A stretch of 60,411 nucleotides of DNA from Nitrospirota bacterium (GTDB taxonomy: Bacteria > Nitrospirota > Thermodesulfovibrionia > Thermodesulfovibrionales > UBA6898): assembly GCA_016215155.1 (NCBI GenBank), contig JACRLQ010000023.1:1-60411 (forward strand). The letters are read 5' to 3'. A model generated the notes under the pieces. The model made no database searches. It was not told where the DNA came from and saw only the letters and a list, made by a program, of their open reading frames with translations. Every line of letters starts with the position of its first letter. Position 1 is the first letter of the stretch. This document shows, piece after piece, positions 1 through 8,943 of the stretch. Position numbers and translations under genes: made by a program.

Positions 1-124
1 GGGCGGCAGTCCGTTCGACAAGGGTAAGGGTGGCGGAACCACAAAGGGCGGCAGTCCGTTCGACAAGGGTAAGGGTGGTGACACCACAAAGGGCGGCAGT
101 CCATTTGACAAGGGTAAGGGCGGA
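1..124 (+). repeat. 45-bp tandem repeat in the coding sequence
   Basis: Nearly identical 45-bp units start at 1, 46 and 91, each beginning gggcggcagtcc. The first two differ at only a few positions and the third is partial and more diverged. The period is a multiple of three, so copy number can change without breaking the frame. The array probably continues upstream of the window. Confidence 0.85.
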
Positions 125-388
125 AGCCAGACTGGCGCGCAGCCGGGCACTGGAAAGACCAAGGCCGAAAATCCGTTCAGCAAGGGCACTCAGGGGCAGG
201 GCGCAAGAGAAGGCAGAGGTGACAGCCCGTTTGGAAAAGGCAAGCTCGGTGGTGGTCAGACAGGCTCAGGGAAGACCGCTGGTGACGGACAGGTTAACAA
301 GCCTGCTCATGGGACGGGCATACAAAAAAGAGGGCCGGCAGATGGCCCTAATAAACAAAAAGGAGACATGGAGATTCAAAGGAGATGA
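2..388 (+). CDS. Gly/Lys-rich repeat protein, C-terminal part (5' end outside window)
   Basis: The frame open from the window edge encodes 128 residues dominated by Gly, Lys, Ser and Pro. It begins with three copies of a 15-residue unit built on GGSPFDKGKG, then looser versions (NPFSKG, SPFGKG), and stops at 386-388. The repeats keep the SPF..GKG pattern at protein level while the DNA drifts, which argues that this is the real frame and that the longer overlapping frame starting at 30 is a shadow. No catalytic motif is visible. It is a low-complexity, basic tail of a protein whose start lies upstream. A terminator follows at 431-475. Function unknown. Confidence 0.6.
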   Translation, partial: GGSPFDKGKGGGTTKGGSPFDKGKGGDTTKGGSPFDKGKGGSQTGAQPGTGKTKAENPFSKGTQGQGAREGRGDSPFGKGKLGGGQTGSGKTAGDGQVNKPAHGTGIQKRGPADGPNKQKGDMEIQRR

Positions 389-430
389 TCCGCTAAGAGT
401 AACGGAAAATGCTCCTCATGATAATCAGGA

Positions 431-475
431 ATAAATGGGGCAGGATGAATGAGCATCTTGTCCCATTTATATTTT
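431..475 (+). terminator. Rho-independent terminator after the repeat protein
   Basis: A 17-bp stem pairs 431-447 with 454-470 (two G-U pairs, otherwise perfect) around a 6-nt loop and runs into attttg. It lies 43 bp after the repeat-protein stop and just before the next gene. Confidence 0.75.
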
Positions 476-515
476 GCAGATCAGCCCAGCTCAAATGAAA
501 AGGAGAAAGAAAGTT

Positions 516-818
516 ATGGCAAAACCTATCAAAAAAATTGCGAAAAAAACAGTTACGAAGAAGACCGCTTCAAAAAAGACCGTTGCCGGGAAAAGCGCGC
601 CTAAAAAAGTTGCGCCTAAGGTCAAATCTAAAAAGACTGCGGTTGCGAAGATAGTGTCTGATAATAAGCCGTTAATAAATAAGGGCAGCAGGCTTGCCTG
701 CCAGGTTTGCGGCTTTGCGATTACCGTTGACCATATAGGCGGTTATGTTGAAGAGGCCTACCTGGTTTGTTGCGAGACCCCGATGAAGCTCAAGAGGCCA
801 ACGGCAAACAAGAAATAG
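516..818 (+). CDS. Lys/Ala-rich protein with C-terminal desulforedoxin-like Cys4 site
   Basis: The start is ATG 516, with AGGAGAAAG upstream; a TTG at 474 in the same frame lacks a good ribosome site. The 100-residue product has two parts. Residues 1-45 are almost only Lys, Ala, Thr, Val and Pro, like bacterial histone-H1-like tails. Residues 60-93 carry Cys62, Cys65, Cys85 and Cys86 in the order CxxC then CC, followed by PM, which is the pattern of desulforedoxin and of the N-terminal domain of desulfoferrodoxin (Fe(SCys)4 site). What is seen is the motif and the basic tail; a nucleic-acid-bound redox or zinc protein is inference. No partner gene reveals its role, and a strong terminator follows. 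Confidence 0.65.
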   Translation: MAKPIKKIAKKTVTKKTASKKTVAGKSAPKKVAPKVKSKKTAVAKIVSDNKPLINKGSRLACQVCGFAITVDHIGGYVEEAYLVCCETPMKLKRPTANKK

Positions 819-847
819 GCCGACGTTCAAAAGAATTTCATAGACTT

Positions 848-889
848 ATATACCTGTCCTGGCTATCGACTGGACAGGTATATTCTTTT
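848..889 (+). terminator. Rho-independent terminator
   Basis: A perfect 12-bp stem (848-859 with 872-883) with a 12-nt loop is followed by tcttttg, 29 bp after the desulforedoxin-like gene. Confidence 0.8.
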
Positions 890-960
890 GTCGCCGGAGA
901 TCTGAGCTGAAGTTCTGATTGAGGTTTTGAGGTCGTTATCTTTGATTTTAAAGAAAAAAC

Positions 961-1048
961 TGGCGGAGAGAGAGGGATTCGAACCCTCGGTAAGTTGCCC
1001 TACACACGCTTTCCAGGCGTGCTCCTTCAGCCGCTCGGACATCTCTCC
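961..1048 (-). tRNA. tRNA-Ser (anticodon GGA)
   Basis: Read on the minus strand, an 88-nt class II tRNA starts GGAGAGA and ends TCTCTCC-G-CCA, so the 7-bp acceptor stem is perfect and CCA is encoded. The anticodon loop is CTGGAAA with anticodon GGA (plus-strand 1012-1014), reading UCC/UCU serine codons. A long variable arm follows the anticodon stem and the T loop is GGTTCGAATCC. It lies 41 bp downstream of gatB on the same strand. Confidence 0.97.
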
Positions 1049-1089
1049 GTAGGAACGAAAAATATATTAACCGATAGAACTTGTTGAAA

Positions 1090-2526
1090 TCAATCGACCG
1101 CCGCGAGTTTTTTCTTTAAAATGTCATTCAGTAATTGCGGATTGGCTTTGCCCTTCATGGTCTTCATCACCTGACCGACGAAGAAACCAAGGAGTTTTTC
1201 GTCACCACCCCTGAACCTCTCTACCTCGTTCGGACTTTTTGAGAGTATATCATCTATCGCCTTTTCGATCTCCGAGCTGTCCGATATCTGAACGAGCCCT
1301 TTTTCTTTCACGATCGTATCGGGGGCCTTGCCGGTCCGGTACATCTCCTCAAATACCGTCTTTGCGATCTTGCCGCTGATAGTCCCCATATCCACGAGCT
1401 TGAGCATATCAGCCAGCTGGCCCGGTTTTACAGGGCACTCCGATACAGACCTGTTGTCCTCGTTAAGAAACCTCATCAGGTCACCCATGATCCAGTTAGA
1501 GACGGACTTCGGCTGTCCTCCGGCCCTGACCGCTTCTTCGAACCAGTCGGCCAGTTGTCTCTCTTCCGCAATCAGAGACGCATCGTACTTGGGCAGACCC
1601 ATTTCAGACACAAAGCGGCTTATTTTCTGGTCCGGGAGCTCCGGAAGCGAAGACCTTATGCCCTCTATCCATGAGTCTTCCGGGATTATGGGAACAAGAT
1701 CAGGCTCGGGGAAATAACGGTAGTCATGGGCCTCCTCCTTCGAACGCATCGATTCGGTAATTCCCGTGCCCGAATCCCAGAGTCTCGTCTCCTGTATCAC
1801 CTTGCCCCCGCCGGAGACGATCCTGATCTGTCTTTTTATTTCGTACTCGATGGCCTTTTCGACAAAACGGAAGGAGTTGATATTTTTTATCTCGGCCCGC
1901 GTGCCGAACTCCTTCTGCCCCGCAGGCCGCACGGAGACGTTCGCGTCACATCTGAGGGACCCCTGCTCCATATTGCCGTCGCAGACGCCCAGGTATCTGA
2001 GTATCGCGCGGAGTTTCTTCATATATTCGGAGGCCTCTTTTGGGCCCCGAAGATCAGGCTCTGAGACGATCTCCATGAGAGGAACGCCCGTTCTGTTGAG
2101 ATCGACAAGACTGTAGCTCCCCGCTCCGTCATGGATATTCTTCCCTGCGTCCTCTTCCATATGGATGCGGGTTATGCCTATTCTTTTTGATTGGCCGTCG
2201 ACGTCGATATCAATAAACCCGTGTTCGCATATGGGGTGCTCGAACTGGCTTATCTGGTAGCCCTTGGGCAGGTCAGGATAGAAGTAGTTTTTCCGGGCGA
2301 ACCGGCTGTACGAAGAAATACTGCAGTTTGTTGCAAGCCCTGTTCTTACCGCGAACTCAAGCGCTCTGGAATTCAGCACCGGCAGCACACCGGGCATTCC
2401 TATGCATACGGGACAGGTCTGGGTGTTAGGGTCCGAGCCGAACGTAGTCGAGCAGCCGCAGAAGATCTTCGTGTCCGTCAGCATCTGGGCATGGACCTCA
2501 AGCCCTATGACCGCTTCATATCTCAC
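1090..2526 (-). CDS. gatB: Aspartyl/glutamyl-tRNA amidotransferase subunit B
   Basis: GatB binds misacylated Glu-tRNA(Gln)/Asp-tRNA(Asn) and phosphorylates the side chain for amidation by the GatCAB complex in the cytoplasm. The family opening [12 protein letters not shown], the Cys motif CGCS with CPVC, and the C-terminal helical YqeY-like tail are all present. I prefer the GTG start at 2526 (478 residues): it overlaps the gatA stop as GTGA and has AAGGAGG eight bases upstream. The ATG at 2550 would add eight residues with no ribosome site. The overlap implies translational coupling to gatA. No gatC is seen beside it. Confidence 0.95.
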   Translation of the reverse strand: MRYEAVIGLEVHAQMLTDTKIFCGCSTTFGSDPNTQTCPVCIGMPGVLPVLNSRALEFAVRTGLATNCSISSYSRFARKNYFYPDLPKGYQISQFEHPICEHGFIDIDVDGQSKRIGITRIHMEEDAGKNIHDGAGSYSLVDLNRTGVPLMEIVSEPDLRGPKEASEYMKKLRAILRYLGVCDGNMEQGSLRCDANVSVRPAGQKEFGTRAEIKNINSFRFVEKAIEYEIKRQIRIVSGGGKVIQETRLWDSGTGITESMRSKEEAHDYRYFPEPDLVPIIPEDSWIEGIRSSLPELPDQKISRFVSEMGLPKYDASLIAEERQLADWFEEAVRAGGQPKSVSNWIMGDLMRFLNEDNRSVSECPVKPGQLADMLKLVDMGTISGKIAKTVFEEMYRTGKAPDTIVKEKGLVQISDSSEIEKAIDDILSKSPNEVERFRGGDEKLLGFFVGQVMKTMKGKANPQLLNDILKKKLAAVD

Positions 2527-3977
2527 AGGGACGGCCTCCTTCCTGTCCATTGCGACGACTGCTCATAAGCGTAAGCCGCCTTCAGGATGGTCTGCTCATC
2601 AAAATGACGGCCGATAATCTGCAGCCCTACCGGAAGGCCGGAGGATGTGAATCCGCAGGGGACCGAGATGCCGGGCACGCCGGCAAGGTTGACGGAAATG
2701 GTAAAGATATCCGCGAGGTACATCTGGAGAGGATCGTCGGTCTTTTCCCCCAATTTAAATGCAGGTGTGGGCGAGGTGGGTGTAACGATTACATCGGCCT
2801 TCTTGAAGGCCTTGTCGAAATCTCCTTTAATGAGGGTCCTCACCTGCTGGGCTTTTTTGTAATACGCGTCATAATAACCCGATGAGAGCGTATAGGCGCC
2901 GAGCATTATCCTTCTTTTTACCTCAGGCCCGAAGCCCTCAGCCCTTGTTTTCATGTACATATCAAGAAGGTCCTTACCCACTGCCCTGAACCCATACTTT
3001 ACACCGTCGTATCTGGCAAGGTTGGAACTTGCCTCCGAAGTTGCAAGGACATAATAGGTGGCAACAGCATAACCGGTGTGGGGCAGAGAGACCTCGACCG
3101 GGATTGCTCCGAGAGATTCGAGGTTATTTATGGCCGTCTTAACAGCCAGATCGACTTCTTTGTCCATGCCCTCGATAAAATACTCCCTGGGGACCCCTAT
3201 CCTTAGTCCCTTTATTTCATGCCCCAGCACTGATGTGAAGTCCGGCGCCTCAATAGGTGCCGAGGTGGAGTCTTTGACGTCTTTGCCCGAGATTATGTTA
3301 AGGAGTATCGCGGAATCGCGTACATTTTTTGTGATGGGGCCGATCTGGTCTAAAGAAGACGCAAATGCCACCAGACCATATCTCGATACCCGGCCATAAG
3401 TAGGCTTAAGCCCAACCACTCCGCAGAGCGCCGCAGGCTGCCTTATGGAGCCTCCCGTGTCCGATCCCAATGCTGCAATGCATTCATCCGCGGCGACGGC
3501 CGCCGCCGAACCTCCGCTTGATCCGCCGGGTATGCGGTCGATGTCCCACGGGTTCCTCGTTGTATGAAAGGCCGAATTTTCGGTGGATGACCCCATCGCG
3601 AATTCGTCGAGGTTGGTCTTTCCGGAAAGGACATACCCGCTTTGAAGCAGTTTTGACGTCACGGTGCTTTCATAAGGCGGAACAAAATCCTTCAGCATCC
3701 TTGACGAACATGTAGTTTTAATGCCCCTGGTGCACATATTGTCCTTGATGGCCAATGGAATGCCGGCAAGAGGGTCCCTGTTTCCAGATGAGATAGCTTT
3801 ATCGGCCGACTTGCTCATCTCGCGGGCGTTATCTTTAGTGACGGTGACATATGCCCTGATACGGTCTTCGACCGCATCTATCCTGCCTAGCACGGATTCG
3901 GTGATTTCGGACGAAGTCACCTCACCCCTGGACAGCATTTCGTTCAGCTCATGAATGCCTAACCTGAAAAGCTCCAA
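2523..3977 (-). CDS. gatA: Aspartyl/glutamyl-tRNA amidotransferase subunit A
   Basis: This glutamine amidase supplies ammonia to GatB in the transamidation of Glu-tRNA(Gln)/Asp-tRNA(Asn). The amidase-signature catalytic triad is visible: Lys in AIKDNM, Ser in [13 protein letters not shown] and the nucleophile Ser in [11 protein letters not shown]. At 484 residues it has the normal length. The start is TTG at 3977, preceded by GGAGG. It is the first gene of a gatA-gatB pair with a 4-bp overlap. Presence of GatAB suggests glutaminyl- and/or asparaginyl-tRNA is made indirectly here. Confidence 0.96.
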   Translation of the reverse strand: MELFRLGIHELNEMLSRGEVTSSEITESVLGRIDAVEDRIRAYVTVTKDNAREMSKSADKAISSGNRDPLAGIPLAIKDNMCTRGIKTTCSSRMLKDFVPPYESTVTSKLLQSGYVLSGKTNLDEFAMGSSTENSAFHTTRNPWDIDRIPGGSSGGSAAAVAADECIAALGSDTGGSIRQPAALCGVVGLKPTYGRVSRYGLVAFASSLDQIGPITKNVRDSAILLNIISGKDVKDSTSAPIEAPDFTSVLGHEIKGLRIGVPREYFIEGMDKEVDLAVKTAINNLESLGAIPVEVSLPHTGYAVATYYVLATSEASSNLARYDGVKYGFRAVGKDLLDMYMKTRAEGFGPEVKRRIMLGAYTLSSGYYDAYYKKAQQVRTLIKGDFDKAFKKADVIVTPTSPTPAFKLGEKTDDPLQMYLADIFTISVNLAGVPGISVPCGFTSSGLPVGLQIIGRHFDEQTILKAAYAYEQSSQWTGRRPSL

Positions 3978-4050
3978 AAATCCTCCGGTAATAAAAGATT
4001 AAAAAGTTTGAGGCAATCGCAAATTAGGCTGAGATAATCATAAAACCGAA

Positions 4051-4099
4051 TGGATTCCCGTTGCTTAAAGCACCTACTGTCGGCTCCGCGGGAATGACA
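4051..4099. repeat. Intergenic inverted element (tggattcccg...cgggaatgaca)
   Basis: In the 338-bp gap between gatA and the YqeY-like gene, tggattcccg at 4051 is answered by cgcgggaatgaca ending at 4099. This is the form of short dispersed intergenic palindromes found in many bacterial chromosomes. Only one copy lies in the window, so dispersal cannot be shown here. Confidence 0.5.
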
Positions 4100-4122
4100 A
4101 AATAAATAAGAAAAACAGAGGT

Positions 4123-4177
4123 TGTCATCCTCGGGCCTGCCTGCCGGCAGGCAGGCTTGACCCGGGGATCCATGGCG
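4123..4177. repeat. Intergenic palindromic element with 22-bp perfect palindrome
   Basis: A perfect 22-bp palindrome (4135-4156, alternating GCCTGC and GCAGGC) sits between cctcggg and cccgggg arms, and tgtcatcctc and ggggatccatgg bracket the whole. The nested structure matches REP-like elements. It has no coding capacity. Nothing else recognisable is in 3978-4315 apart from the yqeY ribosome site. Confidence 0.6.
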
Positions 4178-4315
4178 TCTTCAACCTAAAATCAATAAAT
4201 TAAACGATTGCTTATGAATTTTACCACCCGGCAGCCGAAGTTTGCAAACGGGGCGTGAGGCAGTGCATCGGTATATGAGGTATAATATCACCAATTAAAA
4301 TCAGGGAGGCTTTAT

Positions 4316-4780
4316 ATGAATATACTTGAGAAACTTACTGAAGATATCGCCGCAAGCATGAAGAGCAAGGAAGAGGGCCATGACTTGAGGACCTCGACGC
4401 TTCGGATGATGAAATCCGCCGTCAAAAACGCGGAGATCGCCAAGCGCGGCAAGGGTGACCTCACTGAAGAGGATGTGGTCACCATACTTTCGACGATGGT
4501 AAAGCAGAGAAAGGAATCATTTGATCAGTATACGGCCGCCGGACGCACTGACCTGGCTGACAAGGAAAACAGCGAGATCCTTATCATTCAGCAATACATG
4601 CCAAAACAACTGACCGGTGAAGAGCTCAAAGATCTGATTCAGGACACCATAAAAGAGACCGGGGTCACCGGCATGAAAGAAATTGGGAAGCTCATGAAGG
4701 CCCTGATGCCTAAAGTCAAAGGGAAGGCGGACGGCAAAGTGGTCAACCAGATGATCAAGGACATACTCGAAGGGGCCTGA
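4316..4780 (+). CDS. yqeY: GatB/YqeY domain-containing protein
   Basis: A 154-residue all-helical YqeY-like protein related to the C-terminal tRNA-binding tail of GatB. Family marks are the N-terminal helix with LRTSTLRMMKSAVKNAEI, the central QRKESFDQY, and the C-terminal motif GKADGKVVNQMIKDIL. GGGAGG precedes the ATG. It is a single gene converging on the SspB-like gene 18 bp away. Members are often found beside rpsU or dnaG but here it stands alone. Role in tRNA amidation or binding is family inference. Confidence 0.9.
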   Translation: MNILEKLTEDIAASMKSKEEGHDLRTSTLRMMKSAVKNAEIAKRGKGDLTEEDVVTILSTMVKQRKESFDQYTAAGRTDLADKENSEILIIQQYMPKQLTGEELKDLIQDTIKETGVTGMKEIGKLMKALMPKVKGKADGKVVNQMIKDILEGA

Positions 4781-4798
4781 TATAACCGGTCTCTAAAT

Positions 4799-5218
4799 CT
4801 ATTTATTTTTCTTGAAATCCACAGTGACGACTTTGTTTTCTGATTTGCCGGAGTGGACAGGTTTTCCTTTGGATCTTTCGATGACCTTCGGCTGAAACTT
4901 CGCTTTATTTTCTTCGGAGATGATGAACTGTGCGGAAAGTTCCGGGGAGAATATCGCCGAGATATTGTCGATCGGTATGAAACATTTTTCGGTCTTTGTG
5001 CCGAACCCGAGCGTTGCCGAGATGCCGGAGTCGGACCAGTCAAAATTCATCATACGGTTGAATACGAGTACGATGCCTTTTTCCTTTTCTTCAGGCAGAA
5101 AACCCCTGTTGCCGATGACGACATTGTCCGCATGCCTGACAACGATAAAGACCCTGCCGGCAAGATCCAGCATCTCAAAGAAGTTCCGTTTCTTAAGTTC
5201 ATGCAGACCATTGGACAT
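4799..5218 (-). CDS. SspB-like protein (possible ClpXP adaptor)
   Basis: 139 residues, with an ordered first ~110 and a Lys-rich tail. The pattern around GIVLVFNRMMNFD, then ATLGFG, then CFIPIDNISAIFSPE resembles SspB, the adaptor that delivers ssrA-tagged proteins to ClpXP: a hydrophobic strand, an F-G strand, and a strand ending in AI(Y/F). The charged tail could play the part of SspB's ClpX-binding tail. Similarity is judged by eye and is weak. It begins 5 bp after the tkt stop, so it is cotranscribed with transketolase. Confidence 0.45.
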   Translation of the reverse strand: MSNGLHELKKRNFFEMLDLAGRVFIVVRHADNVVIGNRGFLPEEKEKGIVLVFNRMMNFDWSDSGISATLGFGTKTEKCFIPIDNISAIFSPELSAQFIISEENKAKFQPKVIERSKGKPVHSGKSENKVVTVDFKKNK

Positions 5219-5223
5219 AGCGG

Positions 5224-7236
5224 TTATTTTTTCAGCAGTTTTTCTGCCTTACTGACTATGTTCGACGCGGTCAGTCCGAACTTCTCAAAAAGCACTTTTG
5301 CGGGAGCCGATGCCCCGAAACTGTCGATGCCGATTACAGCCCCGTTTAATCCCACGTATTTATACCATCCCAGTGTTGCGCCTGCTTCGACGGCGATTCT
5401 CCTGTCGATTTTTACCGGAAGGACGCTGTTTTTATAGGCCTCGGGCCGGCTGTCAAACAGAGATGTAGAGACCATGTTCACGACCCTCACCTTCACGCCC
5501 CTGGCCCTGAGGATCCCGGCGGCCTCAAGCGTGATTTTAATCTCGGACCCTGAGGAGATCAGGATTAAATCAGGGGACCCTTTTGAGTCCGAAAGCACAT
5601 AGCCGCCTTTTTCGGCTTCCTCTGCCGCCGCATATACCTTTCGGTCGAGGACATCAAGATTCTGCCTGCTCAGCACCAGGGCATGAGGCCGGGTATTGTC
5701 GGATATCGCAATCTTCCAGGCTACGGCCGTCTCGTTTGCGTCCGCCGGTCTCATGACATTTATACCCGGCATGGCCCTGAGGCCCGCAAGGTGCTCCACC
5801 GGTTGATGGGTCGGACCGTCTTCGCCCAGGCCTATCGAGTCGTGGGTAAGGACGTAGATCGCATGCGCGCCCATAAGGGCGGAAAGTCTGATGGAGGGCC
5901 GCATATAATCGGAAAAAACAAAGAAGGTGCCGCCATACGGTATAAGCATTTTTGAGAGCGCCATCCCGTTTAAGGCAGCTGCCATGGCGTGTTCTCTCAC
6001 TCCGAAATGGATATTCCTTCCGCCTTTTGAAACACCGAAGTCGGCGTATTTTTTCAGATGAGTGTTGTTCGAAGGGGCGAGGTCGGCAGAGCCACCGATG
6101 AGCTGCGGCAGGGCGTCAGCTATCGCATTGAGGACCTGGCCGGAGGCGCTCCTGGTAGCGATCGGTCCATCGGAGGGCATAAATACGGGGAGCTTTTTTT
6201 CCCATCCGGAAGGAAGCTTACCCTCCGACATATTCTTCCAGAGCTTTGCATTGTCGGCGTACCTGACTTTATATCTGTCGAGGAGTTTTCTCCAGGCGCT
6301 CTCCTGCTTACGGCCGGAACTGACCGCCTTTTTCATGTGTGAAGCGACGGCCTTCGGGATATAGAATTTTTTGTCGGGACAGCAGAGGTTTTCTTTTGTG
6401 AGCTTCAGTTCGGCGTCACCCAGGGGGGACCCATGCACGTCCGCGGTGTCCTGCTTGTTCGGACTTCCAAAACCTATATTGGTCCGGACAACGATAAGTG
6501 AAGGCCTGTTTTTATGCTTCTTTGCGGCGCTGATGGCCTTTTCAATGGCCTTCAGGTCATTGCCGGCAGCCCGGAGGACCTGCCAGCCCAGGGCCTCGAA
6601 CCTCGCTCCGATATCTTCAGTGAATGAAAGGTCGGTTGACCCCTCGATGGTGATCTTATTGTCGGAATAGAGGTAGACGATTTTGCCGAGTTTCAGGTGA
6701 CCGGCCAAAGAGGCGGCCTCAGCAGAGACACCCTCCATAAGGTCGCCGTCACTGACAATGCCGTATGTATAATAATCGACGAGCGGAAACCCAGGTCTGT
6801 TAAACATCTCCGACAGATACTTTTCAGCCATGGCCATGCCTACCCCTGTGGCAAAACCCTGACCCAGAGGTCCGGTGGTTGTCTCGATGCCGCAGTCAGG
6901 GCAGTATTCAGGATGCCCGGGGGTCTTGCTCTCCCACTGCCTGAAGTCTTTTATGTCGTCCATCGAAATGTTATGGCCTGTCAGGTGAAGCAGACTGTAA
7001 AGCAGCATCGAGCCGTGGCCGGCGGACAGTACGAATCTGTCGCGGTTCTGCCAGAATGGGTTCGACGGACTATGTTTAAGGAATTTGTTCCAGAGCACAT
7101 ACGCCATGGGCGCGTCTCCCATGGGCATTCCGGGATGCCCCGAGTTGGCCTTCTGGACTGCGTCCGCGGAAAGCATCCTTATTGTATTGATACACATATC
7201 GTCGATTGACGTCTTTCTGACAGGACTTTTTTTCAC
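5224..7236 (-). CDS. tkt: Transketolase
   Basis: Thiamine-diphosphate enzyme moving two-carbon units between sugar phosphates in the pentose phosphate/Calvin pathways. The 670-residue length is normal. Visible marks: SGHPGMPMG near residue 37, the ThDP motif SDGDLMEG near 167, the middle-domain [15 protein letters not shown], and the C-terminal fold. The start is GTG 7236, eight bases after GGAGG; the upstream ATG at 7243 is out of frame. First gene of a two-gene unit with the SspB-like gene, transcribed away from the DUF1573 cytochrome. Confidence 0.97.
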   Translation of the reverse strand: MKKSPVRKTSIDDMCINTIRMLSADAVQKANSGHPGMPMGDAPMAYVLWNKFLKHSPSNPFWQNRDRFVLSAGHGSMLLYSLLHLTGHNISMDDIKDFRQWESKTPGHPEYCPDCGIETTTGPLGQGFATGVGMAMAEKYLSEMFNRPGFPLVDYYTYGIVSDGDLMEGVSAEAASLAGHLKLGKIVYLYSDNKITIEGSTDLSFTEDIGARFEALGWQVLRAAGNDLKAIEKAISAAKKHKNRPSLIVVRTNIGFGSPNKQDTADVHGSPLGDAELKLTKENLCCPDKKFYIPKAVASHMKKAVSSGRKQESAWRKLLDRYKVRYADNAKLWKNMSEGKLPSGWEKKLPVFMPSDGPIATRSASGQVLNAIADALPQLIGGSADLAPSNNTHLKKYADFGVSKGGRNIHFGVREHAMAAALNGMALSKMLIPYGGTFFVFSDYMRPSIRLSALMGAHAIYVLTHDSIGLGEDGPTHQPVEHLAGLRAMPGINVMRPADANETAVAWKIAISDNTRPHALVLSRQNLDVLDRKVYAAAEEAEKGGYVLSDSKGSPDLILISSGSEIKITLEAAGILRARGVKVRVVNMVSTSLFDSRPEAYKNSVLPVKIDRRIAVEAGATLGWYKYVGLNGAVIGIDSFGASAPAKVLFEKFGLTASNIVSKAEKLLKK

Positions 7237-7396
7237 TTGGCATGCCTCCGGTTATTTATGTTTAAAATTAATTCCAATGAGAACCCATATGATGAGGTGT
7301 ATTTGTCATTGCGGCAGGGTAGTTTAACACAACCGGAGGCCCAAATTCATTCACGGTCCGGTTCCAATTTTATCGGTCAGTGTTGTACCATAATGT

Positions 7397-8074
7397 ATGA
7401 AATCGATTATTTTCACGGCCCTTTTCATCCTTATGCAACCGCTTGTATCGCATGCCGGGTCTTCGATTGCCTTTGACGAACTGTCGTATAACTTCGGCAC
7501 GGTAAGCCAGGCGGAAAAAGCGGAGCATCTGTTTGCTTTCGTAAATAGCGGCGACAGTGACCTAGTGATCGAGAAGGTCTCTTCTTCCTGAGGGTGTACC
7601 GCGGTGATGGCTAGTTCCAGCCGTCTGAAGCCGGGAGAAACCGGGAAAGTCAGTTTGTCTGTAGATCCTGCGGGAAAGAAGGGCCCGATCTCGAAGACCG
7701 CCCAGGTTGTCAGCAATGACCCTGTTCGTCCGGTCATTACCCTGACAGTTACCATGAACGTGAAGGATGACCTGCATATGGGGCAATTAAACGCCGGTCA
7801 GATTTTTAAGGAAGGCTGCGGAAGCTGTCATGTTGAGCAGGGCAGGGGGAAGAAGGGCTTTGACCTTTTCAGGGCCGACTGTTTTATGTGCCATAACGCC
7901 GGAAGAAGCTCCTCCATCACTCAGATGAGCAGAAAACCGGAGCGGGAGCTTTTTAAAGCCATCCGCGACGGAGTGGAAAATTCCATGATGCCGGGATGGG
8001 CCTTGGAAAAGGGCGGCCCGCTAAACGATTCCGAGATAGAATCCCTTGTTCGCATAATCAGGGACCCCAATTGA
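7397..8074 (+). CDS. DUF1573-diheme cytochrome c with in-frame TGA (probable selenoprotein)
   Basis: Two frames (7397-7591 and 7604-8074) are in the same phase and separated only by TGA 7589-7591; read through, they give one 225-residue protein. Order: signal peptide 1-20; DUF1573 domain ~24-120; cytochrome c domain ~130-225 with heme sites CGSCH (141-145) and CFMCH (162-166). DUF1573 proteins have a conserved SCGCT after the (L)VI.KV strand; here it reads S-TGA-G-C-T, so the stop falls exactly at the first conserved Cys (codon 65) with Cys67 kept. A SECIS-like hairpin begins 14 nt after the TGA. I infer selenocysteine insertion; a nonsense mutation or base error is the alternative. There is no clear ribosome site. 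ubiA begins 5 bp after the stop. Confidence 0.75.
7606..7625 (+). promoter_or_regulatory. Candidate bacterial SECIS hairpin
   Basis: GATGGCT (7606-7612) pairs with AGCCGTC (7619-7625) as a 7-bp stem with one G-U pair, closing a 6-nt loop AGTTCC. The loop starts 21 nt after the TGA and has GU at its second and third positions. Bacterial SECIS elements known from fdhF-type genes lie just 3' of the UGA, with the apical loop about 16-37 nt away and a GU near its start. The hairpin lies within the coding sequence, as expected. Confidence 0.65.
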
Positions 8075-8079
8075 ATTCC

Positions 8080-8943
8080 ATGATGAATGTTGTCCCTGAA
8101 AAGCTTATCCTGTACCTCAGGATGATCAAGTTCTCCCATTCGGTCTTTGCCCTTCCTTTTGCGCTGACATCGGCCCTGATCGCGGCTGCGGGCGCCCCTT
8201 CGCTCAGGCAGGTGACCTGGATAATAGTGGCGATGGTAGGGGCAAGGTCCGGGGCGATGGGCCTCAACAGGCTGATAGACAGGGAGATCGACGGAGCAAA
8301 TCCGAGGACCGCCGGGCGCGAACTCCCCAGCGGGGTCATAGGCATATCCGAGACTGTGCTTTTTGTCCTGATATCGTTTGCGGCCATGATTTTTTCGGCC
8401 TACATGCTTAACCCCCTGTGTCTCAAACTTTCTCCTTTGGCCATACTCGTACTCCTCATATATTCTTATACCAAGAGATTCACCTGGGCGTCGCATTTTG
8501 TGCTTGGACTGGCCATATCCGGCGGCCCCCTCGGGGCATGGATCGCGGTGAGGGGCACTATTGACCTCAATATCATACCCCTAACGGTTTCTGTTATATT
8601 CTGGCTTGCGGGGTTTGACGTGCTCTACGCGCTTCAGGACATCGGATTCGACAGAAGCTATGGTCTTTACTCCATACCGGGGAGGTTCGGGGTCAGGAGG
8701 TCTCTGTATCTGGCGAGGTTCTTCCACGTGGTCACCTTCATATTGCTGGTCATAACCGGTCTGATATTCGGACTTGGGGTTTTTTATACGGCAGGTCTGA
8801 TCATAGTTGCCGGACTTTTCTTTTATGAGCATTCTTTATTGAAGGAAGGGGACCTGTCGAAACTCGATATGGCCTTTTTTAACATGAACGGCTATATCAG
8901 CGTGACAATATTTATATTCACGCTGCTTCACTACACATTATGA
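8080..8943 (+). CDS. ubiA: UbiA-family prenyltransferase (4-hydroxybenzoate or futalosine-pathway type)
   Basis: An integral membrane prenyltransferase of quinone synthesis, 287 residues from ATG 8080 (ATG 8083 is equally possible). The first Asp-rich motif is NRLIDREIDGANPRT (~71-85) and the second is LQDIGFDRSYGLYS (~184-197); about eight hydrophobic helices are apparent. It overlaps ubiX by 4 bp (ATGA). With UbiX it could serve ubiquinone or, more likely in an anaerobe with NrfD modules, menaquinone by the futalosine route (MqnP); the sequence alone does not decide. Confidence 0.9.
   Translation: MMNVVPEKLILYLRMIKFSHSVFALPFALTSALIAAAGAPSLRQVTWIIVAMVGARSGAMGLNRLIDREIDGANPRTAGRELPSGVIGISETVLFVLISFAAMIFSAYMLNPLCLKLSPLAILVLLIYSYTKRFTWASHFVLGLAISGGPLGAWIAVRGTIDLNIIPLTVSVIFWLAGFDVLYALQDIGFDRSYGLYSIPGRFGVRRSLYLARFFHVVTFILLVITGLIFGLGVFYTAGLIIVAGLFFYEHSLLKEGDLSKLDMAFFNMNGYISVTIFIFTLLHYTL

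Noticed and set aside
1-135. Repeat array as CRISPR
   Set aside because: Units are contiguous, coding and without unique spacers.
30-434. 134-codon frame, Arg/Ala-rich
   Set aside because: Overlaps the GGSPFDKGKG repeat frame, which keeps a protein-level repeat and ends before a terminator; the Arg-rich product is a frame shadow.
7351-7755. 134-codon minus-strand frame over the TGA of the DUF1573 gene
   Set aside because: Considered as an alternative explanation for the broken plus frame, but DUF1573 and heme motifs on the plus strand continue on both sides of the TGA.
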